Shown here: positions 1-15,864 of the stretch, piece after piece
Layout: every line of letters starts with the position of its first letter
How positions within the stretch are numbered: the first letter of the stretch is position 1
Source of the DNA: an uncultured Collinsella sp.
Lineage (GTDB): Bacteria > Actinomycetota > Coriobacteriia > Coriobacteriales > Coriobacteriaceae
DNA: 64,000 nt
Assembly (NCBI GenBank): GCA_934621295.1
Contig: CAKTVB010000001.1
Span: 538,735 to 602,734, forward strand
Direction of reading: 5' to 3'
Translations under genes and position numbers: made by a program
Notes under the pieces: generated by a model
The model's input: only the letters and a program-made list of their open reading frames with translations
Told to the model about the DNA's origin: nothing
The model's database searches: none

Positions 1-1125
1 CTGAACACATCGCTTGTGAGGCTCAAGTCCTCTGGTATTCGCCGCATCAACGCTCTTGCCGCCCAACACCCGGGCTGCATCGCGCTCGCGCTCGGCGAGC
101 CGGAGTTCGATACGCCCCAAGAGATTCGCGACGAGGTGACTCGCGCCCTCCAGCGCGGCGAGACCCATTACCCGCCCAACAATGGAACCCCGTTCTTGCG
201 CGGAGCCATCAGCGAGTACATGGCCGCCCAGGGTTTCGATTACGCTCCGGACGACGTCATCGTGACCGATGGCGCTACCGAGGCCCTGCACGCAAGTCTT
301 CTGGCGATGCTTGAGCCCAACGATGAGGTCATCATCCCCACGCCTGCCTTTGGCCTGTACGAGTCCATCGTGCGCGTGAACCATGCCTTCCCGGTCTTTC
401 TGGATACGGCGCGTACCGACTTCCAGATTGACGAGGAGGCCTTGCGCGATCGCGTGACGCCGGCGACCAAGGCCATCGTCATCTGCTCGCCCAATAACCC
501 CACCGGCTGCATCTTCAATGCGGCATCGCTTGACGCCGTGGCGCGCGTCGCTGCCGAGGCAGGCATCTACGTGATCTGTGACGACGTGTACAACCGTCTG
601 GTCTATACGGAGGGCTACGAGCGCTTTGCGCTGCGCCATCCCGAGCTGCGCGAGCAGATCGTGGTGGTCGATAGCTTCTCTAAGCCCTGGGCCATGACGG
701 GCTGGCGCATCGGCTGGCTTGCCGCCGCGCCCTCGCTTGCCGTGCAGATCGCAAAGGCGCATCAATATATGGTTTCGTCTGCCGTCGCGTTCGAGATGCC
801 TGCGGCAGCAGCTGCACTTTCGGTAGATCCCGCTCCCATGCTCGAGACGTATCGCGCCCGCCGCGCCCGCGTCCTTGCGGCGCTTGAGAAGATGGGCCTA
901 TCCGTCGTGGAGCCCGCCGGCGCCTTCTACGTCTTTCCTTCCATTAAGGGTACGGGCCTGACATCCGAGCAGTTCTGCACGCGTGCCATCGAGGAGGCCG
1001 GCGTGGGCTTGGTCCCCGGCTCGTGCTTTGGCAGTGAAGGCTACGTGCGCCTTTCCTACTGCGTTTCCGACGAGGATCTCGACGAGGGCCTGCGCCGCCT
1101 GGATCGTTTCGTAATGGGGCTGTAG
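1..1125 (+). CDS. PLP-dependent aminotransferase, class I/II (5' end outside window)
   Basis: Fold-type I aminotransferase that would move an amino group between an amino acid and a 2-oxo acid using pyridoxal phosphate. The frame is open to base 1; a GTG at 16 exists, but homologues carry about 10-15 residues before the SGIR motif, so the real start is probably upstream of the window. Visible signatures are the N-terminal GEPEFDTP segment, the SPNNPTG substrate-loop motif, and SFSKPWAMTGWRIGW, which contains the PLP-binding lysine. The C-terminal small domain is complete and ends with TAG at 1125. Substrate cannot be assigned; aspartate or aromatic aminotransferase and PatA-like enzymes all fit. 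A long inverted repeat follows directly. Confidence 0.85.
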   Translation: MNTSLVRLKSSGIRRINALAAQHPGCIALALGEPEFDTPQEIRDEVTRALQRGETHYPPNNGTPFLRGAISEYMAAQGFDYAPDDVIVTDGATEALHASLLAMLEPNDEVIIPTPAFGLYESIVRVNHAFPVFLDTARTDFQIDEEALRDRVTPATKAIVICSPNNPTGCIFNAASLDAVARVAAEAGIYVICDDVYNRLVYTEGYERFALRHPELREQIVVVDSFSKPWAMTGWRIGWLAAAPSLAVQIAKAHQYMVSSAVAFEMPAAAAALSVDPAPMLETYRARRARVLAALEKMGLSVVEPAGAFYVFPSIKGTGLTSEQFCTRAIEEAGVGLVPGSCFGSEGYVRLSYCVSDEDLDEGLRRLDRFVMGL

Positions 1126-1144
1126 GAAGGGGCTACGCCCTCGG

Positions 1145-1267
1145 CTTCCTCGCCGCCAGACGGCTCCGGTTTGGCTTCGGTCAGGTCCTGCGCAAGACGA
1201 AACGTCCACTGGACGTTTCTTTGCGTGCGGAATCTAGCCAAACCGGAGCCGTCTGCCAGCGAGGAAG
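1145..1267. repeat. Long imperfect inverted repeat with nested hairpin
   Basis: Two 32-bp arms (1145-1176 and 1236-1267) are reverse complements with two mismatches. The centre holds a second hairpin around 1191-1226 built on GAAACGTCC-ACT-GGACGTTTC. There is no T-run, so it is not a normal terminator, and no transposase is nearby. It fills the gap between the aminotransferase stop and the rplJ promoter. A MITE-like or REP-like element, or the 3' structure of the aminotransferase mRNA, are both possible. The rest of 1126-1333 shows nothing else. Confidence 0.8.
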
Positions 1268-1333
1268 GCAGCGCCGTTGCTGGGGAGTGCGCTTGCAAAT
1301 CCTCTTCTCTTTGTGCACAACTCGTGTGCATGG

Positions 1334-1362
1334 TTGACTCTTTTGGGACACCTCGCCATACT
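1334..1362 (+). promoter_or_regulatory. Candidate promoter of the L10 leader-rplJL operon
   Basis: TTGACT (1334-1339), a 17-bp spacer and CATACT (1357-1362) form a vegetative-type promoter. Transcription would begin near 1369, just upstream of the L10 leader structure. Confidence 0.6.
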
Positions 1363-1368
1363 AACGAA

Positions 1369-1516
1369 GGTTCACGCACGAATCCGCTGCCAGAGACAGC
1401 CGGTGCCGCGGCGCGCAAGCGTCAAGGCTTAATGGGAGATCCCGCCAGCCGAGGTGGTCGAGCAGATATGTCTTCTCGCCCCCGTCGCTCTATGCAGCGC
1501 GGGGGCTTTTCTTTTT
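1369..1516 (+). promoter_or_regulatory. Ribosomal protein L10 leader (cis-regulatory mRNA)
   Basis: The region carries the L10-leader hallmarks known from Gram-positive rplJ mRNAs: an AGACAG-CCGGTG segment near 1391-1403 and a partner CCGCCAGCCGAGGT near 1442-1455, followed by a terminator-like hairpin (1478-1506) and a T-run, all upstream of rplJ. In the known family, L10 or the L10(L12)4 complex binds the kink-turn part of the leader and represses its own operon. Here the hairpin suggests transcription attenuation. Recognised by eye; a covariance search was not run. Confidence 0.8.
1478..1516 (+). terminator. Attenuator/terminator hairpin in the L10 leader
   Basis: GCCCCCG (1478-1484) pairs perfectly with CGGGGGC (1500-1506), with an inner CGCT/AGCG stem, followed by TTTTCTTTTT (1507-1516). 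It lies 70 bp before the rplJ start, so it is expected to work conditionally as part of L10 feedback control. Confidence 0.8.
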
Positions 1517-1585
1517 CTGACATGCCCCCGTCACGTCTTATTTGGCGGGTCCGTGCCCGGGAAAAGAAACAAGGAGGTGTATTTC

Positions 1586-2107
1586 ATGCCACAGCAGTAC
1601 AAGATCGACAAGGTTGCCGAGATCGAGTCTTGCATCGAGCAGAACGCTGGTCTGTTTGTCGTTTCCTACAACGGCCTGACCGTTAAGCAGGCTCAGGAGC
1701 TCCGTCACACGCTTCGCGAGTGCGGCGCCCAGATGAAGGTCTACAAGAACAACCTTGCCAAGATCGCTCTCAAGAACCAGGAGCAGCCCGAGATCGACGA
1801 GCTTCTCGCCGGCCCCAACGCTTACGTGTTCTACGAGACCGAGCCCGTGGAGGCCGCTAAGGCCCTTAAGACGTTCTCTGAGCAGTCCAAGGGTGTCCTT
1901 GAGATCAAGGGCGGTATCTCCGACGGTAAGGCCGTCACTGCCGATGAGGTCAAGGCTATCGCCGAGCTTCCCACCAAGGATCAGCTCCTCGGTCAGCTCG
2001 CTGGTCTTATCAGCGGTTTCGCTCGCGACATCGCTGTCTGCGTCAACGGCGTTTCCTCTGGTCTCGCTCGTTCGATCCAGCAGGTTTCCGAGCAGAAGGC
2101 AGCCTAG
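1586..2107 (+). CDS. rplJ: 50S ribosomal protein L10
   Basis: L10 anchors the L7/L12 stalk to 23S rRNA on the large subunit and, as free protein, is the usual autoregulator of its operon. The 173-residue product has the normal length. It begins MPQQYKIDKV, has the conserved VVSYNGLTV and KVYKNNLAKIAL segments of the RNA-binding domain, and ends in the helical tail that binds L12 dimers. The ATG at 1586 follows AAGGAGG (1571-1577); upstream in-frame codons would run back through the leader and are rejected. rplL follows after 108 bp. Confidence 0.97.
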   Translation: MPQQYKIDKVAEIESCIEQNAGLFVVSYNGLTVKQAQELRHTLRECGAQMKVYKNNLAKIALKNQEQPEIDELLAGPNAYVFYETEPVEAAKALKTFSEQSKGVLEIKGGISDGKAVTADEVKAIAELPTKDQLLGQLAGLISGFARDIAVCVNGVSSGLARSIQQVSEQKAA

Positions 2108-2215
2108 TCTGGCTTGCCCTCGCCTGCGGCGGCAACGCCGCGCCCCTGATGCGCCTGCGCATCGCTACTTAACAGATCTCCGTGCATAGCGCACGGAAAC
2201 CGAAAGGACTTAGAA

Positions 2216-2593
2216 ATGGCTAAGCTTACCACCGATGAGATCATCGATGCTCTTAAGGAAATGACCCTTCTCGAGGCTTCCGAGCTCGTCAAGGCTATCG
2301 AGGACACCTTCGGCGTTTCCGCCGCTGCTCCTGCCGCTGTTGTCGCCGCTCCTGCTGCTGGCGCTGCTGAGGCCGAGGAGAAGACCGAGTTTGACGTCGT
2401 GCTCGAGGGCTTCGGCGACAACAAGATCCAGGTCATCAAGGCCGTCCGTGAGCTCACCAACCTTGGCCTGAAGGAGGCCAAGGAGGTCGTCGAGGGCGCT
2501 CCCAAGGCTGTTCTCGAGGGTGCCAAGAAGGAGGACGCCGAGGCTGCCAAGGAGAAGCTCGAGGCTGCTGGCGCTGCTGTCACCCTCAAGTAA
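2216..2593 (+). CDS. rplL: 50S ribosomal protein L7/L12
   Basis: Stalk protein that recruits and stimulates the translational GTPases on the large subunit. The 125-residue product has the typical three-part plan: N-terminal dimerisation helices (MAKLTTDEII to about residue 35), an Ala-rich hinge (about 38-55), and a C-terminal domain with the conserved KTEFDVVL and GLKEAKEVVE segments that contact factors. It is co-transcribed with rplJ; the 2108-2215 spacer contains short GC hairpins, for example GATGCGC-CT-GCGCATC near 2149, which may be processing sites. A strong terminator follows. Confidence 0.98.
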   Translation: MAKLTTDEIIDALKEMTLLEASELVKAIEDTFGVSAAAPAAVVAAPAAGAAEAEEKTEFDVVLEGFGDNKIQVIKAVRELTNLGLKEAKEVVEGAPKAVLEGAKKEDAEAAKEKLEAAGAAVTLK

Positions 2594-2620
2594 TCAGGCT
2601 TTCTCGCCAGATTTCTTTGC

Positions 2621-2659
2621 AGACGGGGTTCGCATTGCGAGCCCCGTCTTTTTGTTTTT
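2621..2659 (+). terminator. Terminator of rplJL
   Basis: AGACGGGG (2621-2628) pairs with the GCCCCGTCT arm ending at 2649, followed by a T-rich tract to 2659. It separates rplJL from galU. Confidence 0.85.
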
Positions 2660-2782
2660 CGGTTCCTCGACATCGGTTGCTCAAACTGTCATGTTCTGTG
2701 ATTTGCGTCGCATCGGGTGCCCTGCCGTTGGGCAATAAAATTGCACCATTCGAGCAATAATTTGCGTTGACCTGCTGAAGAA

Positions 2783-2810
2783 TTGTCTCTGCCTTGTAGC
2801 GACATATAGT
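2783..2810 (+). promoter_or_regulatory. Possible galU promoter
   Basis: TTGTCT (2783-2788), a 16-bp spacer and TATAGT (2805-2810) lie about 100 bp upstream of the galU start. The -35 match is weak. Confidence 0.4.
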
Positions 2811-2906
2811 TCCAGCGGTAAGATGCTTGGGTATCGCAATTTGGTCTGCGGCTGTGTGCCGCACGCATGGGGCGCTTTTGCGCCTGCGAAAGGATCTTTG
2901 AATAAC

Positions 2907-3815
2907 ATGAAGGCAATCATCCCCGCCGCCGGTCTTGGCACGCGTTTTCTGCCTGGCACCAAGTGCACGCCTAAAGAGATGCTGCCGGTGCTCGACAAGC
3001 CGGTCATCCAGTACGTCGTCGAGGAGGCACTCGACCCCGAGGAGGTCGACGACGCCATCATCGTTACCTCTCCTGGTAAGCCCGAGCTGCTGAGCTACTT
3101 CCAGCCCGATCGCTCGCTCGAGAACCTGCTGCGCGAGCGCGGCAAGAACGCCTATGCCGATGCCGTCGCCCACGCTGGCGGTATGCCGGTCGACTTCCGT
3201 TATCAGTACGAGCCCAAGGGCCTCGGCCATGCTATCCGCTCTGCCGCCGACGCCGTGGCAGGGGAGAACTTCCTGGTTCTTCTGGGCGACTACGTTGTGC
3301 CCAACCGTGACATCTGCGACAAGATGCTCGCCGTCTCCAAGGAGCACGGTGGCGCTTCGGTTATCGCCGTCGCCGCGTGCGCTCCCGAGGAAGTCAGCCG
3401 TTACGGCGTTATCGCCGGCGACCGCGTGGGCTCGCTCGAGGGCTTCGAGAATGTTGCCGATGCCGAGCCGGGCGCTGTCTGGCGTATCGGCGGTCTGGTT
3501 GAGAAGCCTGCCCCCGAGGCAGCTCCCTCCAACCTGTACATCGTCGGCCGTTATCTGCTGAGCCCGCTGGTCATGGACCTGCTCGCCGATCAGCAGGCTG
3601 GTAAGGGCGGCGAGATCCAGCTCACCGATGCTATGGCCCGTTCGCTCGACCGCGAGGCTATGTACGCCGTCGTCATCGACCCGCTTTCGGGCTACGACAC
3701 TGGCACGCCCTCTGGTTGGATGGCCACCAACGCCCTCATGGCCGCAAGCGATCCTCGCTTCGCCGACGCCTTCTGGGACGCCATCGACGAGCGCGGCGGC
3801 TTGATGCGCAAGTAA
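2907..3815 (+). CDS. galU: UTP--glucose-1-phosphate uridylyltransferase
   Basis: Makes UDP-glucose from UTP and glucose-1-phosphate in the cytoplasm, supplying sugar for glycolipids, wall polymers and galactose metabolism. The 302-residue product begins MKAIIPAAGLGTRFLP, the nucleotide-binding motif of the sugar-nucleotidyltransferase fold, followed by KEMLPVLDKP and later YEPKGLGHA and GYDTGTPSGW, all typical of GalU. The start at 2907 is chosen because GAAAGGA (2888-2894) precedes it and homologues begin here; an in-frame ATG at 2823 adds 28 non-conserved residues. It is monocistronic between terminators and sits inside what is elsewhere a continuous rplJL-rpoBC operon. Confidence 0.95.
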   Translation: MKAIIPAAGLGTRFLPGTKCTPKEMLPVLDKPVIQYVVEEALDPEEVDDAIIVTSPGKPELLSYFQPDRSLENLLRERGKNAYADAVAHAGGMPVDFRYQYEPKGLGHAIRSAADAVAGENFLVLLGDYVVPNRDICDKMLAVSKEHGGASVIAVAACAPEEVSRYGVIAGDRVGSLEGFENVADAEPGAVWRIGGLVEKPAPEAAPSNLYIVGRYLLSPLVMDLLADQQAGKGGEIQLTDAMARSLDREAMYAVVIDPLSGYDTGTPSGWMATNALMAASDPRFADAFWDAIDERGGLMRK

Positions 3816-3836
3816 GCCTTCGGGCATCGACATTTA

Positions 3837-3868
3837 CGGGCGCGGACCTCGGTTCGCGCCCGTTTTTT
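3837..3868 (+). terminator. Terminator of galU
   Basis: CGGGCGCG (3837-3844) pairs with CGCGCCCG (3855-3862), followed by TTTTTT (3863-3868). Confidence 0.9.
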
Positions 3869-4001
3869 ATAAGAGCTGCGATTGCTGGCTCTCTGTTCAC
3901 AGAAAATATATGAACAGATGTTCGATATACCTATATCTACCTGCGCGTTTTCTGTCGAAAAACTTTGCTACTCCAAAAACTCAATCGCGTCAAGGCTTTT
4001 C

Positions 4002-4029
4002 TTGCTCAACGGTCGGTACCTGATAAACT
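4002..4029 (+). promoter_or_regulatory. Candidate rpoBC promoter
   Basis: TTGCTC (4002-4007), a 16-bp spacer and TAAACT (4024-4029) lie 74 bp before the rpoB start. Because galU ends with a strong terminator, rpoBC needs its own promoter in this AT-richer gap. The rest of 3869-4001 shows no other feature. Confidence 0.45.
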
Positions 4030-4102
4030 ATTAGGTTGCGATAACTGGCGAAGCTATGCCTCGCCAACCCACCGAGCATTTCCGTGAAGGAGGAAAAACC
4101 TG

Positions 4103-7570
<3,468 letters not shown>

Positions 7571-7576
7571 TTGACT

Positions 7577-12049
<4,473 letters not shown>

Positions 12050-12076
12050 TCGCTAGCCAAGGCAACCTTGCATGAC

Positions 12077-12110
12077 AAAGGGCCGCTTCCCGAGAGGGGA
12101 GCGGCCCTTT
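12077..12110 (+). terminator. Terminator of rpoBC
   Basis: AAAGGGCCGCTTCCC and GGGGAGCGGCCCTTT form a long, nearly perfect hairpin ending in TTTT. Confidence 0.9.
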
Positions 12111-12210
12111 TGCTGTTTAAGGCGTGCGATGCTTTCCCTGTAACGCCACAAACTTGTGGAGGCTTTGCGGAAAAGTGGGAATTTTAGGATACGCCCGGCG
12201 GCGTGGTGTG

Positions 12211-12239
12211 TTGACAGCGCAGGTTCAGGCTCGTATTCT
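12211..12239 (+). promoter_or_regulatory. Strong promoter of the str operon
   Basis: A perfect TTGACA (12211-12216), a 17-bp spacer and TATTCT (12234-12239). It lies 94 bp upstream of rpsL, leaving a 5' leader of roughly 85 nt. It is the best consensus promoter in the window. No other element is seen in 12111-12332. Confidence 0.8.
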
Positions 12240-12332
12240 CATGAACTGCGTGTTTCGTAGGGGGATGCTGACCCCTCGATTCAAGCCGTTGCACAAGTAT
12301 AAAGCTGGAATCATTACGAGAAGGAGTACGCT

Positions 12333-12710
12333 TTGCCTACTATTAACCAGCTGGTTCGCCAGGGCCGTCGTTCCGTGCCCAAGAAGTCCAAGAACGCTGC
12401 TCTGCAGCACAACTCCCAGAAGCGCGGCGTGTGCACCCGCGTCTTCACCACGAGCCCCAAGAAGCCGAACTCGGCTCTTCGTAAGGTTGCCCGTGTTCGC
12501 CTCGTCAACGGCATCGAAGTTACTGCTTACATCCCGGGTGAGGGCCACAACCTGCAGGAGCACTCCATCGTGCTCGTCCGCGGCGGTCGTGTCCGTGACC
12601 TCCCTGGTGTCCGTTATCACGTCATCCGTGGCGCCTACGACGCTGCTCCGGTCCAGAACCGTATGCAGGCCCGTTCCAAGTACGGTGCTAAGCGCCCCAA
12701 GGCTAAATAA
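12333..12710 (+). CDS. rpsL: 30S ribosomal protein S12
   Basis: S12 lines the decoding centre of the small subunit and is the classic streptomycin target. The 125-residue protein has CTRVFTTSPKKPNSALRK with Lys43 intact (E. coli numbering, colinear here) and GEGHNLQEHS. Position 88 is arginine (RVRDLPGVRY) where E. coli and M. tuberculosis have lysine; K88R is a known streptomycin-resistance substitution in those species. The start is TTG at 12333 behind AAGGAG (12321-12326), since homologues begin PTINQLVR. First gene of the operon rpsL-rpsG-fusA-rpsJ. Confidence 0.97.
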   Translation: MPTINQLVRQGRRSVPKKSKNAALQHNSQKRGVCTRVFTTSPKKPNSALRKVARVRLVNGIEVTAYIPGEGHNLQEHSIVLVRGGRVRDLPGVRYHVIRGAYDAAPVQNRMQARSKYGAKRPKAK

Positions 12711-12783
12711 GCCAGATAACGTTTTGATACTTTCGCCGTGTGCCGCCTAAGCGCCGCACGGTAGACACTTAAGGAGATTTCAC

Positions 12784-13257
12784 ATGCCGCGTCGTGCAGC
12801 AGCTAATCGTCGTGAGGTTCAGCCTGACGCCGTTTACAACAACCGCCTGGTGACTCAGCTCATCAACAAGGTCCTTCTTGACGGCAAGAAGGCCACCGCT
12901 GAGCGCATCGTTTACACCGCTTTCGAGATCGTTGCCGAGAAGTCCGAGGGTGGCGACGCTCTCGCTACCTTCAAGAAGGCTATGGACAACGTCAAGCCCA
13001 CGCTCGAGGTTAAGCCCAAGCGTGTCGGTGGCGCTACCTATCAGGTCCCGATGGAGGTCAACTCCCGTCGTTCCACCGCTCTGGGTATCCGCTGGATCGT
13101 CAACTTCTCCCGCGCTCGCAAGGAGAAGACCATGGCCGAGCGTCTCGCTAACGAGATCCTCGACGCTTCCAACGGCCTGGGCGCTTCCGTCAAGAAGCGT
13201 GAGGACGTCTTCAAGATGGCCGAGGCCAACCGCGCGTTCTCTCACTATCGTTGGTAA
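12784..13257 (+). CDS. rpsG: 30S ribosomal protein S7
   Basis: Primary 16S rRNA-binding protein that nucleates assembly of the 30S head and touches the E-site tRNA; in E. coli it also autoregulates the str operon. The 157 residues match the family length, starting MPRRAAANRREVQPD, with LINKVLLDGKK and the C-terminal FSHYRW end. ATG at 12784 follows AAGGAG (12771-12776). The 73-bp spacer after rpsL can form a hairpin (CCGTG.../...CACGG, about 12736-12761) that might be a regulatory or processing site. Confidence 0.97.
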   Translation: MPRRAAANRREVQPDAVYNNRLVTQLINKVLLDGKKATAERIVYTAFEIVAEKSEGGDALATFKKAMDNVKPTLEVKPKRVGGATYQVPMEVNSRRSTALGIRWIVNFSRARKEKTMAERLANEILDASNGLGASVKKREDVFKMAEANRAFSHYRW

Positions 13258-13276
13258 GTTAAGGTAAGGAACTAAC

Positions 13277-15385
13277 ATGGCTAAGCCTAAGTACAAGCTT
13301 TCCGATACCCGTAACATCGGCATCATGGCTCACATCGATGCCGGTAAGACCACCACGACCGAGCGTATTCTTTACTACACCGGTAAGACCCACAAGATCG
13401 GTGAGGTCCATGAGGGCGCTGCCACCATGGACTGGATGGTTCAGGAGCAGGAGCGCGGCGTAACCATTACCTCCGCTGCTACCACCTGCTTCTGGAACAA
13501 GGACGGTAAGGACTACCGCATCCAGATCATCGACACCCCGGGCCACGTTGACTTCACCGCCGAGGTCGAGCGCTGCCTGCGCGTCCTCGATGGCGCTGTC
13601 GCCGTCTTCGACGCCGTTGCCGGCGTTCAGCCCCAGTCTGAGACCGTTTGGCGTCAGGCTTCTACCTTCAACGTCCCCCGCATCGCCTTCATCAACAAGT
13701 ATGACCGCGTGGGCGCTGACTTCTTCAACGCTATCGAGACCATGAAGGATCGTCTCGACGCTAACGCCGTGGCCGCTCAGGTCCCGATGGGCGCCGAGGA
13801 CAACTTCTGGGGCGTCATCGACCTGGTCACCATGACCGCATGGGACTTCAAGGCCGACGAGAAGGGCATGACCTACCCCGAGCCGATGGACGAGATCCCG
13901 GCTGAGTTCGCCGACATCGCTGCCACCAAGCGCGAGGAGCTCCTCGACGCTGCTGCCAGCTTTGACGACGAGCTCATGGAGAAGATCCTCATGGAGGAGG
14001 ACTTCACCGTCGAGGAGCTCAAGGCTGCTCTGCGCAAGGGCGTTCTGGCCAACGAGCTCAACCTCGTCTTCGTGGGTTCCGCCTACAAGAACAAGGGCGT
14101 CCAGGAGCTGCTCGACGCTGTCGTCGACTACCTGCCCAGCCCGCTCGACGTCGAGGCCGTCACTGGTACCGATCCGGACACCGGCGAGGAGATCCAGCGT
14201 CATCCTTCCTTCGACGAGCCCTTCTCCGGCCTGGTCTTCAAGATCATGACCGACCCGTTCGTCGGTAAGCTCACCTACGTCCGCGTTTACTCCGGCCGCG
14301 CCGAGTCCGGCTCCTACGTTGTCAACGCTTCCAACGGTCAGCGCGAGCGCCTCGGCCGCATCCTCGAGATGAACGCCGCCGAGCGTATCGACCGTGACGA
14401 CGCTGCCGCCGGCGACATCGTCGCTTGCGTCGGCTTCAAGAACTCCACCACCGGTGACACCCTGTGCGCCGAGGGCAAGGAGATCGTCCTCGAGAAGATC
14501 GAGTTCGCTAAGCCCGTTATCGACGTTGCCATCGAGCCCAAGACCAAGGCCGAGCAGGACAAGATGTCCCTGGCTCTGACCAAGCTCGCCGAGGAGGACC
14601 CGACCTTCCAGGTGTCCACCAACCACGAGACCGGCCAGACCATCATCGCCGGCATGGGCGAGCTGCACCTCGAGATCATCGTCGACCGTCTGCTCCGCGA
14701 GTTCAAGGTTGACGCTAACGTTGGTAAGCCCCAGGTTGCCTACCGCGAGACCGCTGGTCACGACGTCGAGAAGGCTGAGGGCAAGTTCGTCCGTCAGTCC
14801 GGTGGTCGCGGTCAGTACGGCCACGCCGTCATCAAGCTCGAGAAGATGGAGGAGGGCTTCGGCTACGAGTTCGTCAACGCTATCGTCGGCGGCGTCGTGC
14901 CCAAGGAGTACATCCCGTCCATCGACAAGGGCATCCAGGAGGCCCTGAACACCGGTGTTATCGCCGGCTTCCCGGTCCTCGACGTTAAGGTCACCCTGTT
15001 CGACGGTTCTTACCACGAGGTCGACTCCTCCGAGGCCGCCTTCAAGATCGCCGGTTCCATGGCTATCAAGGACGCTCTCAAGAAGTCCGATCCTGTCCTC
15101 CTCGAGCCGGTCATGGCCGTTGAGGTTGAGACCCCCGAGCAGTACATGGGCGACGTCATGGGCAACATCTCCAGCCGTCGTGGCAACATCGAGGGCATGG
15201 AGGACCGCAAGAACACCAAGCTCATCCGCGCTAAGGTGCCCCTGGGCGAGATGTTCGGCTATGCTACCGACCTTCGCTCCCAGACCCAGGGTCGCGCATC
15301 CTACACGATGCAGTTCGACTCTTACGAGCCCGCTCCCAAGTCCATTGTGGAAGAGGTCGTCAGCAAGAACGGTGGCCAGGCCTAA
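13277..15385 (+). CDS. fusA: Elongation factor G
   Basis: GTPase that drives tRNA-mRNA translocation on the ribosome. The 702-residue protein begins with the G domain: AHIDAGKTTTTER (P-loop), RGVTITSAAT (switch I), DTPGHVDF (G3) and NKYDRVGAD (G4, in the usual NKMD position). Domains II-V follow, with GMGELHLEI and the C-terminal PLGEMFGYATDLRS motif. It starts 19 bp after rpsG. Unlike the common str operon, the next gene is rpsJ and not tuf, so EF-Tu must be encoded elsewhere. Confidence 0.97.
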   Translation: MAKPKYKLSDTRNIGIMAHIDAGKTTTTERILYYTGKTHKIGEVHEGAATMDWMVQEQERGVTITSAATTCFWNKDGKDYRIQIIDTPGHVDFTAEVERCLRVLDGAVAVFDAVAGVQPQSETVWRQASTFNVPRIAFINKYDRVGADFFNAIETMKDRLDANAVAAQVPMGAEDNFWGVIDLVTMTAWDFKADEKGMTYPEPMDEIPAEFADIAATKREELLDAAASFDDELMEKILMEEDFTVEELKAALRKGVLANELNLVFVGSAYKNKGVQELLDAVVDYLPSPLDVEAVTGTDPDTGEEIQRHPSFDEPFSGLVFKIMTDPFVGKLTYVRVYSGRAESGSYVVNASNGQRERLGRILEMNAAERIDRDDAAAGDIVACVGFKNSTTGDTLCAEGKEIVLEKIEFAKPVIDVAIEPKTKAEQDKMSLALTKLAEEDPTFQVSTNHETGQTIIAGMGELHLEIIVDRLLREFKVDANVGKPQVAYRETAGHDVEKAEGKFVRQSGGRGQYGHAVIKLEKMEEGFGYEFVNAIVGGVVPKEYIPSIDKGIQEALNTGVIAGFPVLDVKVTLFDGSYHEVDSSEAAFKIAGSMAIKDALKKSDPVLLEPVMAVEVETPEQYMGDVMGNISSRRGNIEGMEDRKNTKLIRAKVPLGEMFGYATDLRSQTQGRASYTMQFDSYEPAPKSIVEEVVSKNGGQA

Positions 15386-15444
15386 GCCTTCGCCGCACGT
15401 AGGTTATTAAGCGAGAGATTCTCGCATCCATTTGGAGGTATACG

Positions 15445-15753
15445 TTGTCTAGCCAGAAGATCAGGATCCGCCTCAAGGGCTATGATCACGAGGTCGTGGA
15501 CCAGTCCGCGAAGCTCATCGTCGACACCGCTCAGAAGACCGGTGCCCGCGTTTCCGGCCCCATCCCCCTGCCCACCGAGCGCAACCTCTACACGGTTATC
15601 CGCTCGCCGCACGTGGATAAGGACTCCCGTGAGCAGTTCGAGATGCGCACCCACAAGCGCCTCATCGACATCCTCGACCCCACCAGCGGCACCGTCGATT
15701 CGCTCATGCGCCTCGACCTTCCCGCCGGCGTCGACATCGAGATCAAGCTCTAA
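15445..15753 (+). CDS. rpsJ: 30S ribosomal protein S10
   Basis: S10 is a component of the 30S head and, as NusE, also takes part in transcription antitermination. The 102-residue protein starts with TTG at 15445 behind GGAGG (15433-15437) and has the conserved IRIRLKGYDHEVVD, SGPIPLPT and SREQFEMRTHKRLIDI segments. It ends the str transcription unit; a terminator follows, so it is cut off from rplC and the rest of the S10 operon, which begin about 1 kb further on. Confidence 0.97.
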   Translation: MSSQKIRIRLKGYDHEVVDQSAKLIVDTAQKTGARVSGPIPLPTERNLYTVIRSPHVDKDSREQFEMRTHKRLIDILDPTSGTVDSLMRLDLPAGVDIEIKL

Positions 15754-15779
15754 GCTCCATCTCGTATAAGCGATGTTGC

Positions 15780-15813
15780 AAAGCCCCGTTGCCTTCAGGC
15801 AGCGGGGCTTTTT
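15780..15813 (+). terminator. Terminator after rpsJ
   Basis: AAGCCCCGTTGCC and GGCAGCGGGGCTT form a hairpin with a TTCA loop, followed by TTTTT. It closes the rpsL-rpsG-fusA-rpsJ unit. Confidence 0.9.
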
Positions 15814-15864
15814 GCGTTATCGTAGCGATATGCGCTTAAGATGGGCAGAAAGGACCGTAGCGGC

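Noticed and set aside
1171..1686. 171-codon plus-strand ORF upstream of and overlapping rplJ
   Set aside because: It runs through the inverted repeat, the L10 leader and the attenuator hairpin, and overlaps the start of rplJ in another frame.
13259..15016. Long minus-strand ORF opposite fusA
   Set aside because: Same codon-bias shadow as over rpoBC; Leu/Val/Asp-rich with no start signal or domain.
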